A DNA stretch of 64,000 nucleotides from assembly GCF_040719145.1 (NCBI RefSeq), contig NZ_JBFDUZ010000003.1:124001-188000 (forward strand), in the 5' to 3' direction. The notes under the pieces were generated by a model. It was given only the letters and a program-made list of their open reading frames with translations. It ran no database searches and had not been told where the DNA came from. Below are positions 34,787-43,463 of this stretch, one piece after another. A program made the translations under genes and the position numbers. Position 1 is the stretch's first letter; every line of letters starts with the position of its first letter. The stretch is from Paenibacillus sp. JQZ6Y-1 (GTDB lineage: Bacteria > Bacillota > Bacilli > Paenibacillales > Paenibacillaceae).

Positions 34787-36409
34787 TTAGGAACAATGAT
34801 TCCGTGTCACGCTCAATGTCCGGTATTCTTTGGGCGTCATGCCTGTTACCTGTTTAAAAATAGAGACAAAATATTTGTATTCCCGATAACCGACTTGATC
34901 CGCGATTTCGAAGATTTTGTATGGCGTCGTAGATAGTAGCTTTTTCGCTTCCTGTATCCGTAGTTCATTCATATATTCGGTAAAGCTCTGACCGGTGCCT
35001 TGTTTGAAAATATAACTGAAATAGCCGGGCGTAATTTTGAGCCATGCAGCGACCTCAGATGCTTTCAGATCGGTGTCGTATTGTTGGCGAATCATCGTTT
35101 TGGCTTTTTCGATACTCCAGTAATGACGATCCAATCCCTGTCGTCCCAGCTGCTCGAGCAATTGCCGCCACTCCTTGCCCACCTGTGCCTGTAGGGCAGC
35201 AGTAGAGTTGTAAGCAGGCAGCGCTAGCCGAATGATCGGCTCTGACGCCCCCTCCTGCAAGCCGCTGTTACGCAGACGCTGACGGAGCAAAATAGTTACT
35301 TCCTCGCACGTTTGCACCATATCGCTCAGCAAATACCGATGATGATCATATTCGGCAAACAGCTGCGCAATCAGCTGTAGCAGCAACTCATGATCCTGCT
35401 GAAATAATGCACCGGTCAAACGGCGGCAATAGTCCGCGGTGTCTATAATCGGCAGCTCTTGCTCCATGCTCACAGCCTGAGAAGCATCTGCACCTATAAT
35501 GAGCCGCTGTTCATCTCGTACCGATTGATATAGCAGCCGTATCGCTTCCTGACAATGCAGCGATGTAGCAGCAAGTTCGTCATAGGTTGTCGATAGCCCG
35601 CCCTGCAATGGTTGCTCTGACGAATGATCCTCTATGATCTGCGTAATGATTGATTGAAGCGGGGGATGTACGGGATGCGTCGAATTTCTTTTTTCCTGAT
35701 CTACAATGAGGGTTACCAGCAGATTGTGATGCTCAAAGCAGGACACACTGCGATACCCTGCTGCTTGTAATGTGTTATCCAGCTGATGCTGCCATCGCTG
35801 CTGAATCTCGGCATATTGCTGCGGCGGATGACCGGCATGGCGCTCCTGATAATGCTCCAACCATGTTGCCAGTACAGTAAACGATTGCCCTTGCAGCCAT
35901 ACTGGTTCAGGCAGCGGATCATTCGCAATATGCCGTGCTTGACGCAGCAACCATGCCGCTGCTTCGACTTCCAGCTTCTCCTCCTGTACAGTCTGACGCT
36001 GTTGCCATTGCTGAACTACGCCACCCACAACGCTAATCAACTCGTCAATCTCTACCGGCTTGAGCAAATAATCCTGTACGCCCAGCTTCATCGCCCGCCG
36101 CGCATAATCAAATTCCTCATGTCCACTAATCATAATGACATGCACCTGCGGAAAATGGGCTTTCAGCTGTTCTGCCAGCTTTAGCCCATCCATGCCCTCC
36201 ATGCAAATATCCGTTAGCACCAAATCAACGCCATATTCCGCCACTAGTTCCAGCGCCTCGTATCCATCATACGCCTCGCCGACCACTTCCACTCCTAGTT
36301 CACACCAGTCAATCGTATGACGCAAGCCCTGACAAATGACTGGCTCATCGTCTACAATCAGCATCCGAATACGATCTTGGTTGTCTCTAGCTTCCGTATT
36401 CTGTTGCAT
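34787..36409 (-). CDS. Response regulator with AraC-type output domain (YesN-like)
   Basis: A 540-residue regulator. The receiver domain (about 15-130) has the acidic pair DD at 20-21, the phosphoacceptor Asp67 in LVLTDICMEG, and Lys117. A long middle region (about 150-420) of unknown fold, common in Paenibacillus YesN proteins, precedes an AraC double helix-turn-helix (about 435-535) ending GYREYKYFVSIFKQVTGMTPKEYR. The ATG at 36409 has GGGCGGTG upstream and overlaps the kinase gene by 23 bp; an in-frame GTG at 36418 is possible. The direct repeats at 41431-41460 are a candidate binding site. Confidence 0.92.
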   Translation of the reverse strand: MQQNTEARDNQDRIRMLIVDDEPVICQGLRHTIDWCELGVEVVGEAYDGYEALELVAEYGVDLVLTDICMEGMDGLKLAEQLKAHFPQVHVIMISGHEEFDYARRAMKLGVQDYLLKPVEIDELISVVGGVVQQWQQRQTVQEEKLEVEAAAWLLRQARHIANDPLPEPVWLQGQSFTVLATWLEHYQERHAGHPPQQYAEIQQRWQHQLDNTLQAAGYRSVSCFEHHNLLVTLIVDQEKRNSTHPVHPPLQSIITQIIEDHSSEQPLQGGLSTTYDELAATSLHCQEAIRLLYQSVRDEQRLIIGADASQAVSMEQELPIIDTADYCRRLTGALFQQDHELLLQLIAQLFAEYDHHRYLLSDMVQTCEEVTILLRQRLRNSGLQEGASEPIIRLALPAYNSTAALQAQVGKEWRQLLEQLGRQGLDRHYWSIEKAKTMIRQQYDTDLKASEVAAWLKITPGYFSYIFKQGTGQSFTEYMNELRIQEAKKLLSTTPYKIFEIADQVGYREYKYFVSIFKQVTGMTPKEYRTLSVTRNHCS

Positions 36410-38201
36410 TGTATTCACCGCCCATTCTGTTCGTTGACTCTCCCGGCAGTACGATGCGCAGCCATGTACCCTCCTGCGATGAAGAGATCACTTTCAATCC
36501 GTACGGCGTTCCGAAAAAGATGGATAATCGATCGTGAATATTGCAAAGCGCTCCGCGCCGCTGCTGCTCATCGCCGTGACCGTCTAGCAACTGCTGTACC
36601 TCTGCCAGCCGCCCCGGTGTCATTCCTTTGCCATTGTCGATCACATCAATATGGATCTCAGCTTCTGCTCGGTAGCAGCGAACAGCAATTTGATTGACAT
36701 TTTGCCGACGATTTAGCCCGTGCTTGATCACATTCTCCACCAATGGCTGAATGGTTGCCTTTAACATCAGCTGCTGCTCTAGCCCTGCTTCGGTATACAG
36801 ACTATATTGCAGCCGTCCGCCCAGTCGATGCTGCTGCAAGTAGAGATACGATCGTACCAGCTCTAGCTCCTGCTCCAAGGTGGAACGATAGCTTTTGCTG
36901 GTCATGCCATTACGGAAAAAGCGCGATAACATCTCAATCAGCTGACTGGAACGCTCTGCCTTTTCCAAGCGTGCCGTCCAGCGGATCATATCCAGCGTAT
37001 TGTAGAGAAAGTGCGGGTCGACCTGCTCCTGCAATAGCTTGAGTTCCGATTCGCGCTGGCGCAGCTCCAATCGGTATTTGTAATCAATCAGCTCGCGGAT
37101 CGTAATGACCATTTCGTTAAACTTACGTCCCAGCTCGGCAATTTCGTCGCGCGAGCGAATAACGACACTGGCATGAAAGTCACCGCGGCTCACTCGATTC
37201 GTTTCCCTTTTCAATTCCAGAATCGGACGGATAATTGTAAAATGAAATCCGATCAGCGCGCTCAGACTGAGCAGCAGAATTGCACCCAAAATAAGCGTCA
37301 TCATCCATTTGATCCCCTGAAAGCCTTCATTCACCTTAGATTGGGGAATCAGCGCTACAATATGCCAGCCCGTCGCCGTATCAATCGTACGGGAAAAGGA
37401 CAGATAATCCTGTTTACCGAGTACTGGAAAGGTCACCTGATCATCTACACCGGCAGTTAATATATCTACAAACGCCGGATCAGCAGTGAATCGCTCCGGC
37501 AAAGGCTGACCTGCGCTTAGAACCGTATGCCCTTGATCATTGACGAGCCACACCGATCCGCCATCCTTGAAAATACCATTATCCAGCAGTTTGACCATAC
37601 TGGCTTCGTCCATTCGTACAATCAGCCGCCCTAGCGGACGCGTAATCTCATCGTATGAGTTAATGATGCGAAATAGCGAGATCAACTGCGTTTCCCCCGC
37701 CCAATCGCTATGCAGTGGATACCCCGTACTCCACACGATACCGCCGCGACGCGCTTCCGCCTGTCGAATCCACGATTGCTCGCTGCCGCTAAATGGCTCG
37801 CCCATCAGAATGTTATTGCCATTATATCCGTTGATAACAATCGAACGAATATAGCTTTTTGAGATCAATTGAAAGGTGAGAAAGCCCTCGATATTGCGCT
37901 TACGATTTTCCAATTGAGCAGGTGTCAACACAGGATATGGCTGCAAAAAGGCACGCATATCTGGATTTAGAATCATATAGTCGGCAATATCCTCCACCAT
38001 CTTCGTCTGCTCGGCAAGCTGACTGGTGACTGTATCCAGATTACGCCGAGTCGAGCTAATAAACTGATCCTGCAATGCTTCATTAAATTGATGCTGTACA
38101 ATCACACCTACACCGAACGTTGGCAAAATAATAAACAGCAGGAAAATGCCCAGCGCCTTGCGCTTTAGCCCAAAATTGCGAAATCCGCCATATCGGTTCA
38201 T
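36387..38201 (-). CDS. Membrane sensor histidine kinase (YesM-like)
   Basis: A 604-residue kinase of the HPK7/YesM type. TM1 is about 17-36, an extracellular sensing domain covers about 37-298, TM2 about 299-321, and HAMP about 322-375. The His-kinase domain carries VDPHFLYNTLD with phosphoacceptor His397, followed by the HATPase domain with N box ENVIKHGL (489-496) and DNGKG at 522-526. GGGAGG stands seven bases before the ATG at 38201. The frame stays open 81 bp further through a four-copy CTGCTGTTC repeat into the permease gene, but without a ribosome site. Co-transcribed with the sugar transporter whose substrate it probably senses. Confidence 0.93.
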   Translation of the reverse strand: MNRYGGFRNFGLKRKALGIFLLFIILPTFGVGVIVQHQFNEALQDQFISSTRRNLDTVTSQLAEQTKMVEDIADYMILNPDMRAFLQPYPVLTPAQLENRKRNIEGFLTFQLISKSYIRSIVINGYNGNNILMGEPFSGSEQSWIRQAEARRGGIVWSTGYPLHSDWAGETQLISLFRIINSYDEITRPLGRLIVRMDEASMVKLLDNGIFKDGGSVWLVNDQGHTVLSAGQPLPERFTADPAFVDILTAGVDDQVTFPVLGKQDYLSFSRTIDTATGWHIVALIPQSKVNEGFQGIKWMMTLILGAILLLSLSALIGFHFTIIRPILELKRETNRVSRGDFHASVVIRSRDEIAELGRKFNEMVITIRELIDYKYRLELRQRESELKLLQEQVDPHFLYNTLDMIRWTARLEKAERSSQLIEMLSRFFRNGMTSKSYRSTLEQELELVRSYLYLQQHRLGGRLQYSLYTEAGLEQQLMLKATIQPLVENVIKHGLNRRQNVNQIAVRCYRAEAEIHIDVIDNGKGMTPGRLAEVQQLLDGHGDEQQRRGALCNIHDRLSIFFGTPYGLKVISSSQEGTWLRIVLPGESTNRMGGEYNATEYGS

Positions 38202-38213
38202 TGCGACGCCTCC

Positions 38214-38249
38214 CTGCTGTTCCTGCTGTTCCTGCTGTTCCTGCTGTTC
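38214..38249 (-). repeat. Four perfect copies of nonamer CTGCTGTTC before the kinase ribosome site
   Basis: 36 bp, four 9-bp units, in the short spacer between the permease stop and the ribosome site of the kinase gene. On the minus strand it reads as (Glu-Gln-Gln)n in frame with the kinase. Copy number would change the distance between genes in steps of three codons. Confidence 0.95.
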
Positions 38250-38265
38250 AATGATTGTGTATAGT

Positions 38266-39096
38266 TTAGCCTTTGACTGCACCTGCTGTCATCCCAGTAA
38301 CCAGTTGTTTTTGCAGCAACAGATAGAAAATGATGATCGGAATGAGTGCAATAGTCAATGCTGCCATTTGCAAGGTGAAGCTTGCCGTCTCAATCCCGAC
38401 GAAGTTGGCAAGACCGAGCGGCAGCGTCTTCAGCTCCGACGATGTAATCAGCACCAGCGCAAACAAATACTCATTCCAATTATAAATAAAGTTCAAAATA
38501 ATAACCGTGACAAGCGCCGGTCGCGTAATCGGCAATACAATATGCCAAAATATCCGAAAAATCCCGCAGCCATCCACAATCCCTGCCTCTTCCAGCTCCT
38601 TCGGCAGATTTTTCATAAAGCCTTCCAATATCGCAATCGTCAGCGACAAATGAAATGCAATATACGGCAAAATAAGCGACCAGTACGTATCGATCAAATG
38701 CAGCTTCTGCATAATCAAAAAGATCGGAATCAAAGTCGCATGAATCGGCACTAGCAGACCGAGCAAGAACAATCCATAGAGCGGTCCACGCAGCCGAAAG
38801 CGAAAGCGCGCCAGAAAGAACGACGCCAACGCACCCAGCAGCACGGTAATGATCATCGCCGCAAACGTTACGATGATACTATTCAGAAAATACGTATCCA
38901 TATGCGCCACATCCCATGCCTGCGCATAATTATCCCATTGCAGGCGTTTTGGAAATGAGAACGGGTTCATGGCATGCTCCTGCTCCGTTTTGAAGGAGCC
39001 GACCACCATCCAGAACAGCGGCACAATGTTCATAATGGCAAATAAACTGAGAAATACATAAATCACGATTTTAAAACCGGGCGATGTCCGCACCAT
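38266..39096 (-). CDS. Carbohydrate ABC transporter permease, MalG type
   Basis: A 276-residue CUT1 permease with six membrane segments. The ATPase-docking EAA loop is EELEEAGIVDGCGIFRIFW-type (about 180-200) and the C terminus ends GMTAGAVKG, the usual MalG-like tail. GAAAGGGGGAG precedes the ATG. It forms the channel with the adjoining MalF-type permease. No ATPase gene is present in the cluster, so a shared MsmX-type ATPase encoded elsewhere is expected. Confidence 0.94.
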   Translation of the reverse strand: MVRTSPGFKIVIYVFLSLFAIMNIVPLFWMVVGSFKTEQEHAMNPFSFPKRLQWDNYAQAWDVAHMDTYFLNSIIVTFAAMIITVLLGALASFFLARFRFRLRGPLYGLFLLGLLVPIHATLIPIFLIMQKLHLIDTYWSLILPYIAFHLSLTIAILEGFMKNLPKELEEAGIVDGCGIFRIFWHIVLPITRPALVTVIILNFIYNWNEYLFALVLITSSELKTLPLGLANFVGIETASFTLQMAALTIALIPIIIFYLLLQKQLVTGMTAGAVKG

Positions 39097-39113
39097 CTAC
39101 TACTCCCCCTTTC

Positions 39114-39989
39114 TCAAGCATCCTTCTCCCGCAGTACTCGATTGATAATCGTAATCACGATAAGGCTAAATAGCAGAATCAATACGGATACCGCACTGCC
39201 ATACCCAAATCGCATACTCATAAAGGCGCTGTTGTACATATATACCGTCATCACTTCACTCGCATGTGCTGGTCCCCCGCCCGTCAAAATCTGGATCAGA
39301 TCGAAGACACGGAACGAGTTACTGATGCTATAAATAACACAGACCATAATTGTGCTGCGAATCATCGGAATCGTAATTCGCCATGTACGCCGCCAGCCGA
39401 TGGCGCCGTCCAGCTCGGCGGCTTCATTTACTTCTTCTGGTATATTTTGCAGCGCCGCCAAAAAGATGATCATATACAATCCGCAATTTTGCCAAATATA
39501 AGCGATACTGACTGACAGCATCGTCAGCGCTGGATTGCCGAGCCAGTTTTGCTGCCATGACTCCAATCCGATCAAGCCAAGTAGACTATTGAGCGTACCG
39601 TATTCGGTGTTGTAGATCATACCCCAGATAAGCGATACCATAACCGAGGAGATCACGACCGGCATAAAGCCAATCGTCCGAAAAAAGCTAGAACCTTTCA
39701 GTCCACGATTAAGCGCTAAGGCGAGCAGCAAGCCAAGCGGCAGCTGACCGATCAGACCGGTGATCATGATGATAATGTTATTTTTGACCGACAGCCAGAA
39801 GACGGCATCCTGAAAAATCTCTTTGAAATTATCTAATCCGATATAGCTCATGGAGCCAATACCGTCCCAATTCATCAATGAATAATATATGGACAGACCA
39901 ATCGGAACGATCGCCACGCCGACATAAATGATCAGCGCAGGCAGCAGACCGAGCATCATCGCCAGCCGTGTTCCTTTGAGTGTGTGCAT
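39114..39989 (-). CDS. Carbohydrate ABC transporter permease, MalF type
   Basis: A 291-residue CUT1 permease with six membrane segments. The EAA loop reads EEVNEAAELDGAIGWRRTW (about 187-205), followed by ITIPMI, as expected. The FDLIQILTGGGPAHASEV segment is typical for MalF/UgpA-like subunits. AGGGGG stands eight bases before the ATG. It lies 17 bp upstream of the second permease gene and 12 bp downstream of the binding-protein gene in a tight operon. Confidence 0.94.
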   Translation of the reverse strand: MHTLKGTRLAMMLGLLPALIIYVGVAIVPIGLSIYYSLMNWDGIGSMSYIGLDNFKEIFQDAVFWLSVKNNIIIMITGLIGQLPLGLLLALALNRGLKGSSFFRTIGFMPVVISSVMVSLIWGMIYNTEYGTLNSLLGLIGLESWQQNWLGNPALTMLSVSIAYIWQNCGLYMIIFLAALQNIPEEVNEAAELDGAIGWRRTWRITIPMIRSTIMVCVIYSISNSFRVFDLIQILTGGGPAHASEVMTVYMYNSAFMSMRFGYGSAVSVLILLFSLIVITIINRVLREKDA

Positions 39990-40001
39990 GGCGAAGCCCC
40001 C

Positions 40002-41303
40002 TTACTTCATGTTGTCGTATGCCGCCTGCGTTTCCTGTGCTACCTGCTCCGGTGTACCCTGACCAAGTGTGAGCGCCTGTAGCCCATTTTGCACCACGTC
40101 CGTGACCTGTAATGGGACAACGCCATCGAATACCGGTGCCGTTCCATTGCTGGTCAGTTTGATCATTTCCTTCATATAAGGACTGGCATCGTCGGGAATA
40201 TCGACATTGGCAGGAACGAGAATGCCTTCACTTACCAGCTGGGTATACAGCTCTTTGGATAGGAAGAATTTCATAAACTCCTGTGCTGCTGCCTTTTGCT
40301 GCTCATCTAGATCATTTTTGAGTGCGATGCCGTATTGCGCAACGCCTGCGCTCACTGCTGGATCGCCTGTACCGCCTTCATCCTTCATACTCGGAAACAA
40401 TGCGATACCAAACTGGTCGCCCTGCTCATTCGTCATGCGAACGCGTCCATCCACAGTAGATGAGGACATATGCATCGCAGCTTTCCCTTGAATCAGATAA
40501 TCCTGCGCCTGCACGGAATCCATATTGTTGGCATCGGTATTAAACGCGCCCATATTGCTCAGGTCAGCAATGACACCAATGGCTTTGACATAGTTAGGAT
40601 CAGTAAAGGTCGCTTTCTTCTCTAATACTTGATTCAGAAAGTCGCTACCAGTAAAACGGTCGCCGATGATCGATAGATAGGTGGATTGCAGCGGCCATTT
40701 TCCTTTATTGCCCAGTGCCATCGGGGTAATGCCCGCAGCTTTTAACTTTTTCACAGCATCGGTAAACTGGGCATAGGTTTTCGGAAACTCAGAGTAGCCC
40801 ACATCTGCCAGCATTTTTTTGTTGTAGTAAATGATGTCGACAAAGGTTTGCTTGGTGGGAATCGCATATTGATGACCATTCTGGTTAAAGCCAGCCAGAG
40901 CATCCTCACGTAGCAGCGATTTCCAATTGTCCATTTGATCGTCAATCGGCATCAACAGATTGCCGGTAACGAGCGGTTGCAAATCGACACCGGGCCAAAC
41001 GACATTAATATCCGCTAGATTGTTGGCGGCGGCTAGTGTGCGCAGCTTGGTTTTGTACTGCTCGGCTGGCACTTCATCCTGCTTAATTTCGATATTCGGA
41101 TGCTGCTTTTCAAATTCGGCGATGCGCGCTTTGTATACCTGATTATCCACATTGGGTGATGTCCACGGGTGCATGATTTTCAGAGTTACTTTATCACCGC
41201 TACCACCCTCGCTAGAGCCGCCGCCACAGGCCGTGGTCAGGAGGATAAGCGCAACCAATGTACCCAGTACCCAAATTTTGCTTCCGGTCCAATATCGTTT
41301 CAT
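40002..41303 (-). CDS. Extracellular carbohydrate-binding lipoprotein of the ABC transporter
   Basis: A family-1 solute-binding lipoprotein of 433 residues. The signal peptide ends in the lipobox TTAC (Cys about 26), followed by a Gly/Ser-rich linker. The VTLKIMHPWTSP start of the mature fold and the repeated Trp/Tyr residues in the cleft are typical of oligosaccharide receptors. The ligand is unproven; the upstream GH130 gene suggests beta-mannosides. AGGGG precedes the ATG at 41303; an upstream ATG at 41372 has none. First gene of the five-gene operon, with direct repeats upstream. Confidence 0.93.
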   Translation of the reverse strand: MKRYWTGSKIWVLGTLVALILLTTACGGGSSEGGSGDKVTLKIMHPWTSPNVDNQVYKARIAEFEKQHPNIEIKQDEVPAEQYKTKLRTLAAANNLADINVVWPGVDLQPLVTGNLLMPIDDQMDNWKSLLREDALAGFNQNGHQYAIPTKQTFVDIIYYNKKMLADVGYSEFPKTYAQFTDAVKKLKAAGITPMALGNKGKWPLQSTYLSIIGDRFTGSDFLNQVLEKKATFTDPNYVKAIGVIADLSNMGAFNTDANNMDSVQAQDYLIQGKAAMHMSSSTVDGRVRMTNEQGDQFGIALFPSMKDEGGTGDPAVSAGVAQYGIALKNDLDEQQKAAAQEFMKFFLSKELYTQLVSEGILVPANVDIPDDASPYMKEMIKLTSNGTAPVFDGVVPLQVTDVVQNGLQALTLGQGTPEQVAQETQAAYDNMK

Positions 41304-41405
41304 ACTAACCCCTACTTTCGATTGAAATGATTGGAACTGCTGCCGAGTAGGATGATGGATGATGGTAGGCAAGCAGGTATTTTATCTTCACATGTGATAT
41401 TACGT

Positions 41406-41460
41406 ATTATAAAGAAACGAGGAGAAACACTATATCCTATAAAACTACGATTATATCCTA
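41406..41460 (-). promoter_or_regulatory. Promoter and direct-repeat operator of the sugar ABC/two-component operon
   Basis: On the minus strand TATAAT (41406-41411) is a perfect -10, but the -35 position reads TATAGT, a poor match, as expected for an activator-dependent promoter. TATATCCTA (plus-strand reading) occurs at 41431-41439 and 41452-41460, two helical turns apart, with the nearer copy overlapping the -35 position. This is the usual layout for AraC-type activators such as the response regulator of this operon. Confidence 0.5.
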
Positions 41461-41573
41461 GATTATTGGAGTACGTAGTTTGAATTGGGATGATTAGGGA
41501 ATGTAAGTTGACATGAAATGTTTTTTATTTTCTGAAAAGGAAGGGTTCTTGTTATGATACTGGGCACCACTTC

Positions 41574-41683
41574 GGAAAGGAATAAGGGAACGAACTCCGG
41601 TGGAGCCGCGGGAATCTTTTGGAATAGGAAGGAATGAAGATTCCCGCGGCTCCAAGGTCGTTCTTTTCCCTTATTTCCTTTCC
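41574..41683. repeat. 110-bp inverted-repeat element with 18-bp perfect core stem
   Basis: The core 41601-41618 is exactly complementary to 41637-41654 around an 18-nt loop. Outside it the arms pair imperfectly to 41574 and 41683, including GGAAAGGAATAAGGGAA against TTCCCTTATTTCCTTTCC. A related half-element lies at 53793-53831. It has no coding potential; a dispersed intergenic repeat or MITE-like element is the best reading. Confidence 0.85.
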
Positions 41684-41961
41684 TTCGTTCCGTGCAGTTT
41701 GCATCATAAATAGAAACCGTCTCTTTTAGAAATGGGTGGTAGGAGTATAGAGACAGAATTATTTTGAACGATTTGGAGGTTGATTGAGTAATGCATATGA
41801 AAATATTTCTATTTGATTTACTAGATTGTGTTTAGCAATTTGTTTTCTTTCATCTGTTCAAATCGCAAGTTTGATTTTTTTGATCATTATTCTTGCTTCT
41901 TTTACTTCTCAAATAGGGAAGGGTATGAGGTGAGTTGAAACAGGGGATTGGTTTGGTATGT

Positions 41962-41995
41962 GAAGAAGGAAGTGCTGGTGGGCACTTCCTTTTTG
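41962..41995. terminator. Hairpin downstream of the GH130 gene
   Basis: Perfect 10-bp stem AAGGAAGTGC/GCACTTCCTT with a 6-nt loop. The T run is better on the plus strand (TTTTT) than on the minus strand (TTCTTC), but its place 15-40 bp after the minus-strand GH130 stop suggests that it ends that gene. Confidence 0.55.
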
Positions 41996-42005
41996 GGGGA
42001 GTTGG

Positions 42006-43022
42006 TTAGGAGTTGGGGTCTAGGATGTGGGTGATGAGGTCGGTTAGGGGGACGGTTGCTAGAGCGATGGCGGTGTCGGTTACGCCGTAGTAGATGTAGA
42101 GCAGGTCGTCTTTGACAATGTTGCCAGTTGGGAAGATGACGTTAGGGATTTGGAAGCCGAATTTCTCGTAGTAGGTTTCGGGTTCCATGATGAATTGGTG
42201 GGTGCGGGCGATGATGATTTCGGGATTGTCTAGGTCAAGCAGCATGGCGCCGACGCGGTATACAATCTGGTCGTCGACTCCGTGGTAGAGAACTAGCCAG
42301 CCTTGTTCAGTACGGATCGGTGGTGTAGAGCCACCGATTTTGCGGGATTCCCAGTCCATGTTTTGTGCTTTGGCAAGCAGCTTGGGTTCGTCCCAGTGGA
42401 TGAGATCGTCCGAATAGGTGATCCACATTGCTGCTTTGTCAGTGCCATATTCAGGACCTATGTATTCTTCGGGACGGCGCAGCAGGACGTATTTGCCGTT
42501 AATTTTCTCAGGAAAAAGAATATTGTCACGGTCGTTGATCTCAAGTGGCGTCGTATTGGATACATGTTCCCAGTGGATCAGATCCGTCGAGGATGCAATA
42601 CCAGAGCGGGTGAGCCAGTGTCCGGGTTCTTCCCCCCAGCCGTCGGGATATTGCGGAATGGAGCGCTCGGGAATACCAGCGCCAGTCGGATAGTAATTCA
42701 TCGCACATGGGCGCAGTGCATAATTCAGGTAAAAGGTATCGTCGATCTTGACGATGCGTGGGTCCTGTACGCTACCATATGGAAAGCCAAGCTCATCCGG
42801 CGTCAACACTGGTTGATCCACGACATGGGTAAAATGTACGCCGTCTTCGCTTTCCAGCAAACCTAGATAGTTTTTACACGGAGTTAGTGAACCGGCAGTA
42901 CGTTCGATCATATAAAACTTGTCATTGTCCACGATAACGGCGGGATTGAATACAGTCACTTTGCGCCACTCGTATTCACCGGGTACGACGATCGGATTGG
43001 CTTCATGTCTTGTAATTTTCAT
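42006..43022 (-). CDS. GH130 family glycoside phosphorylase/hydrolase (beta-mannoside type)
   Basis: A 338-residue cytoplasmic five-bladed beta-propeller protein of the GH130 family, whose members phosphorolyse beta-1,2- or beta-1,4-linked mannosides. The QDPR segment (Asp87) matches the family motif that holds the proposed general acid, and further family landmarks are HEANPI at the start, GGSTPPI near 228 and YHGVD near 245. GGAGG stands six bases before the ATG. The gene lies upstream of and parallel to the sugar ABC operon, so the imported sugar is plausibly a mannose-containing oligosaccharide; linkage specificity cannot be told from sequence. Confidence 0.9.
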   Translation of the reverse strand: MKITRHEANPIVVPGEYEWRKVTVFNPAVIVDNDKFYMIERTAGSLTPCKNYLGLLESEDGVHFTHVVDQPVLTPDELGFPYGSVQDPRIVKIDDTFYLNYALRPCAMNYYPTGAGIPERSIPQYPDGWGEEPGHWLTRSGIASSTDLIHWEHVSNTTPLEINDRDNILFPEKINGKYVLLRRPEEYIGPEYGTDKAAMWITYSDDLIHWDEPKLLAKAQNMDWESRKIGGSTPPIRTEQGWLVLYHGVDDQIVYRVGAMLLDLDNPEIIIARTHQFIMEPETYYEKFGFQIPNVIFPTGNIVKDDLLYIYYGVTDTAIALATVPLTDLITHILDPNS

Positions 43023-43463
43023 TCATAGCCTCCTGCGATATGGGATAAGGGGTTGTATGATACTTTAGATAATATAACATTATAATGTTTTGAGCAGTAA
43101 GAAAATATCCTGCAAAATCAAAAAAGATCATACGAAATTACAATAGGCTGAAATGAAACGAGTGCTTTTCATACATAGTGATCTGTTTTGGCTATATTAC
43201 AAGATGGTTTGACTTGAAATTCCTATATACAAAGCACAACATATGAAGAGTACGAAATGAACATGTGATATGAAAGTAAGATATGGCAAGCGAGAGACTT
43301 GAGTACACGTCTGCCTCACTTCCACCAATCAAAAGAAACAAAACAATCCCCTCATCGTTCCAAGCCTTGGCTATCATCGCCGAAAGCTACAAGGAATGAT
43401 GAAGGGATACTGTTTTATATTGGTATATCAACTCATACCAGTTAGTGCCGGATCAAAAAGGGC
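43023..43463. other. Intergenic region, GH130 promoter area and ald terminator
   Basis: About 440 bp, AT-rich near the GH130 start. The only clear structure is the ald terminator at 43338-43416. The 61-codon minus-strand frame at 43192-43377 runs through that hairpin and has no ribosome site. Confidence 0.5.
43338..43416 (-). terminator. Probable terminator of ald
   Basis: On the minus strand AACAGTATCCCTTCATCATTCC pairs with GGAACGATGAGGGGATTGTT (a few mismatches) over a long loop, then TTTGTTTCTTTTG follows. Confidence 0.5.

Larger units (their letters stand above)
41304..42005. other. Intergenic region with operator repeats, large inverted repeat and 14-codon frame
   Basis: About 700 bp between the binding-protein gene and the GH130 gene. 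From the operon start outward it holds the operon promoter and direct repeats (41406-41460), the 110-bp inverted-repeat element (41574-41683), a 14-codon frame with a GGAGG upstream (41791-41835) and a hairpin at 41962-41995. Confidence 0.6.

Noticed and set aside
43192-43377. 61-codon minus-strand frame downstream of ald
   Set aside because: Its start lies inside the probable ald terminator and no ribosome site precedes it.
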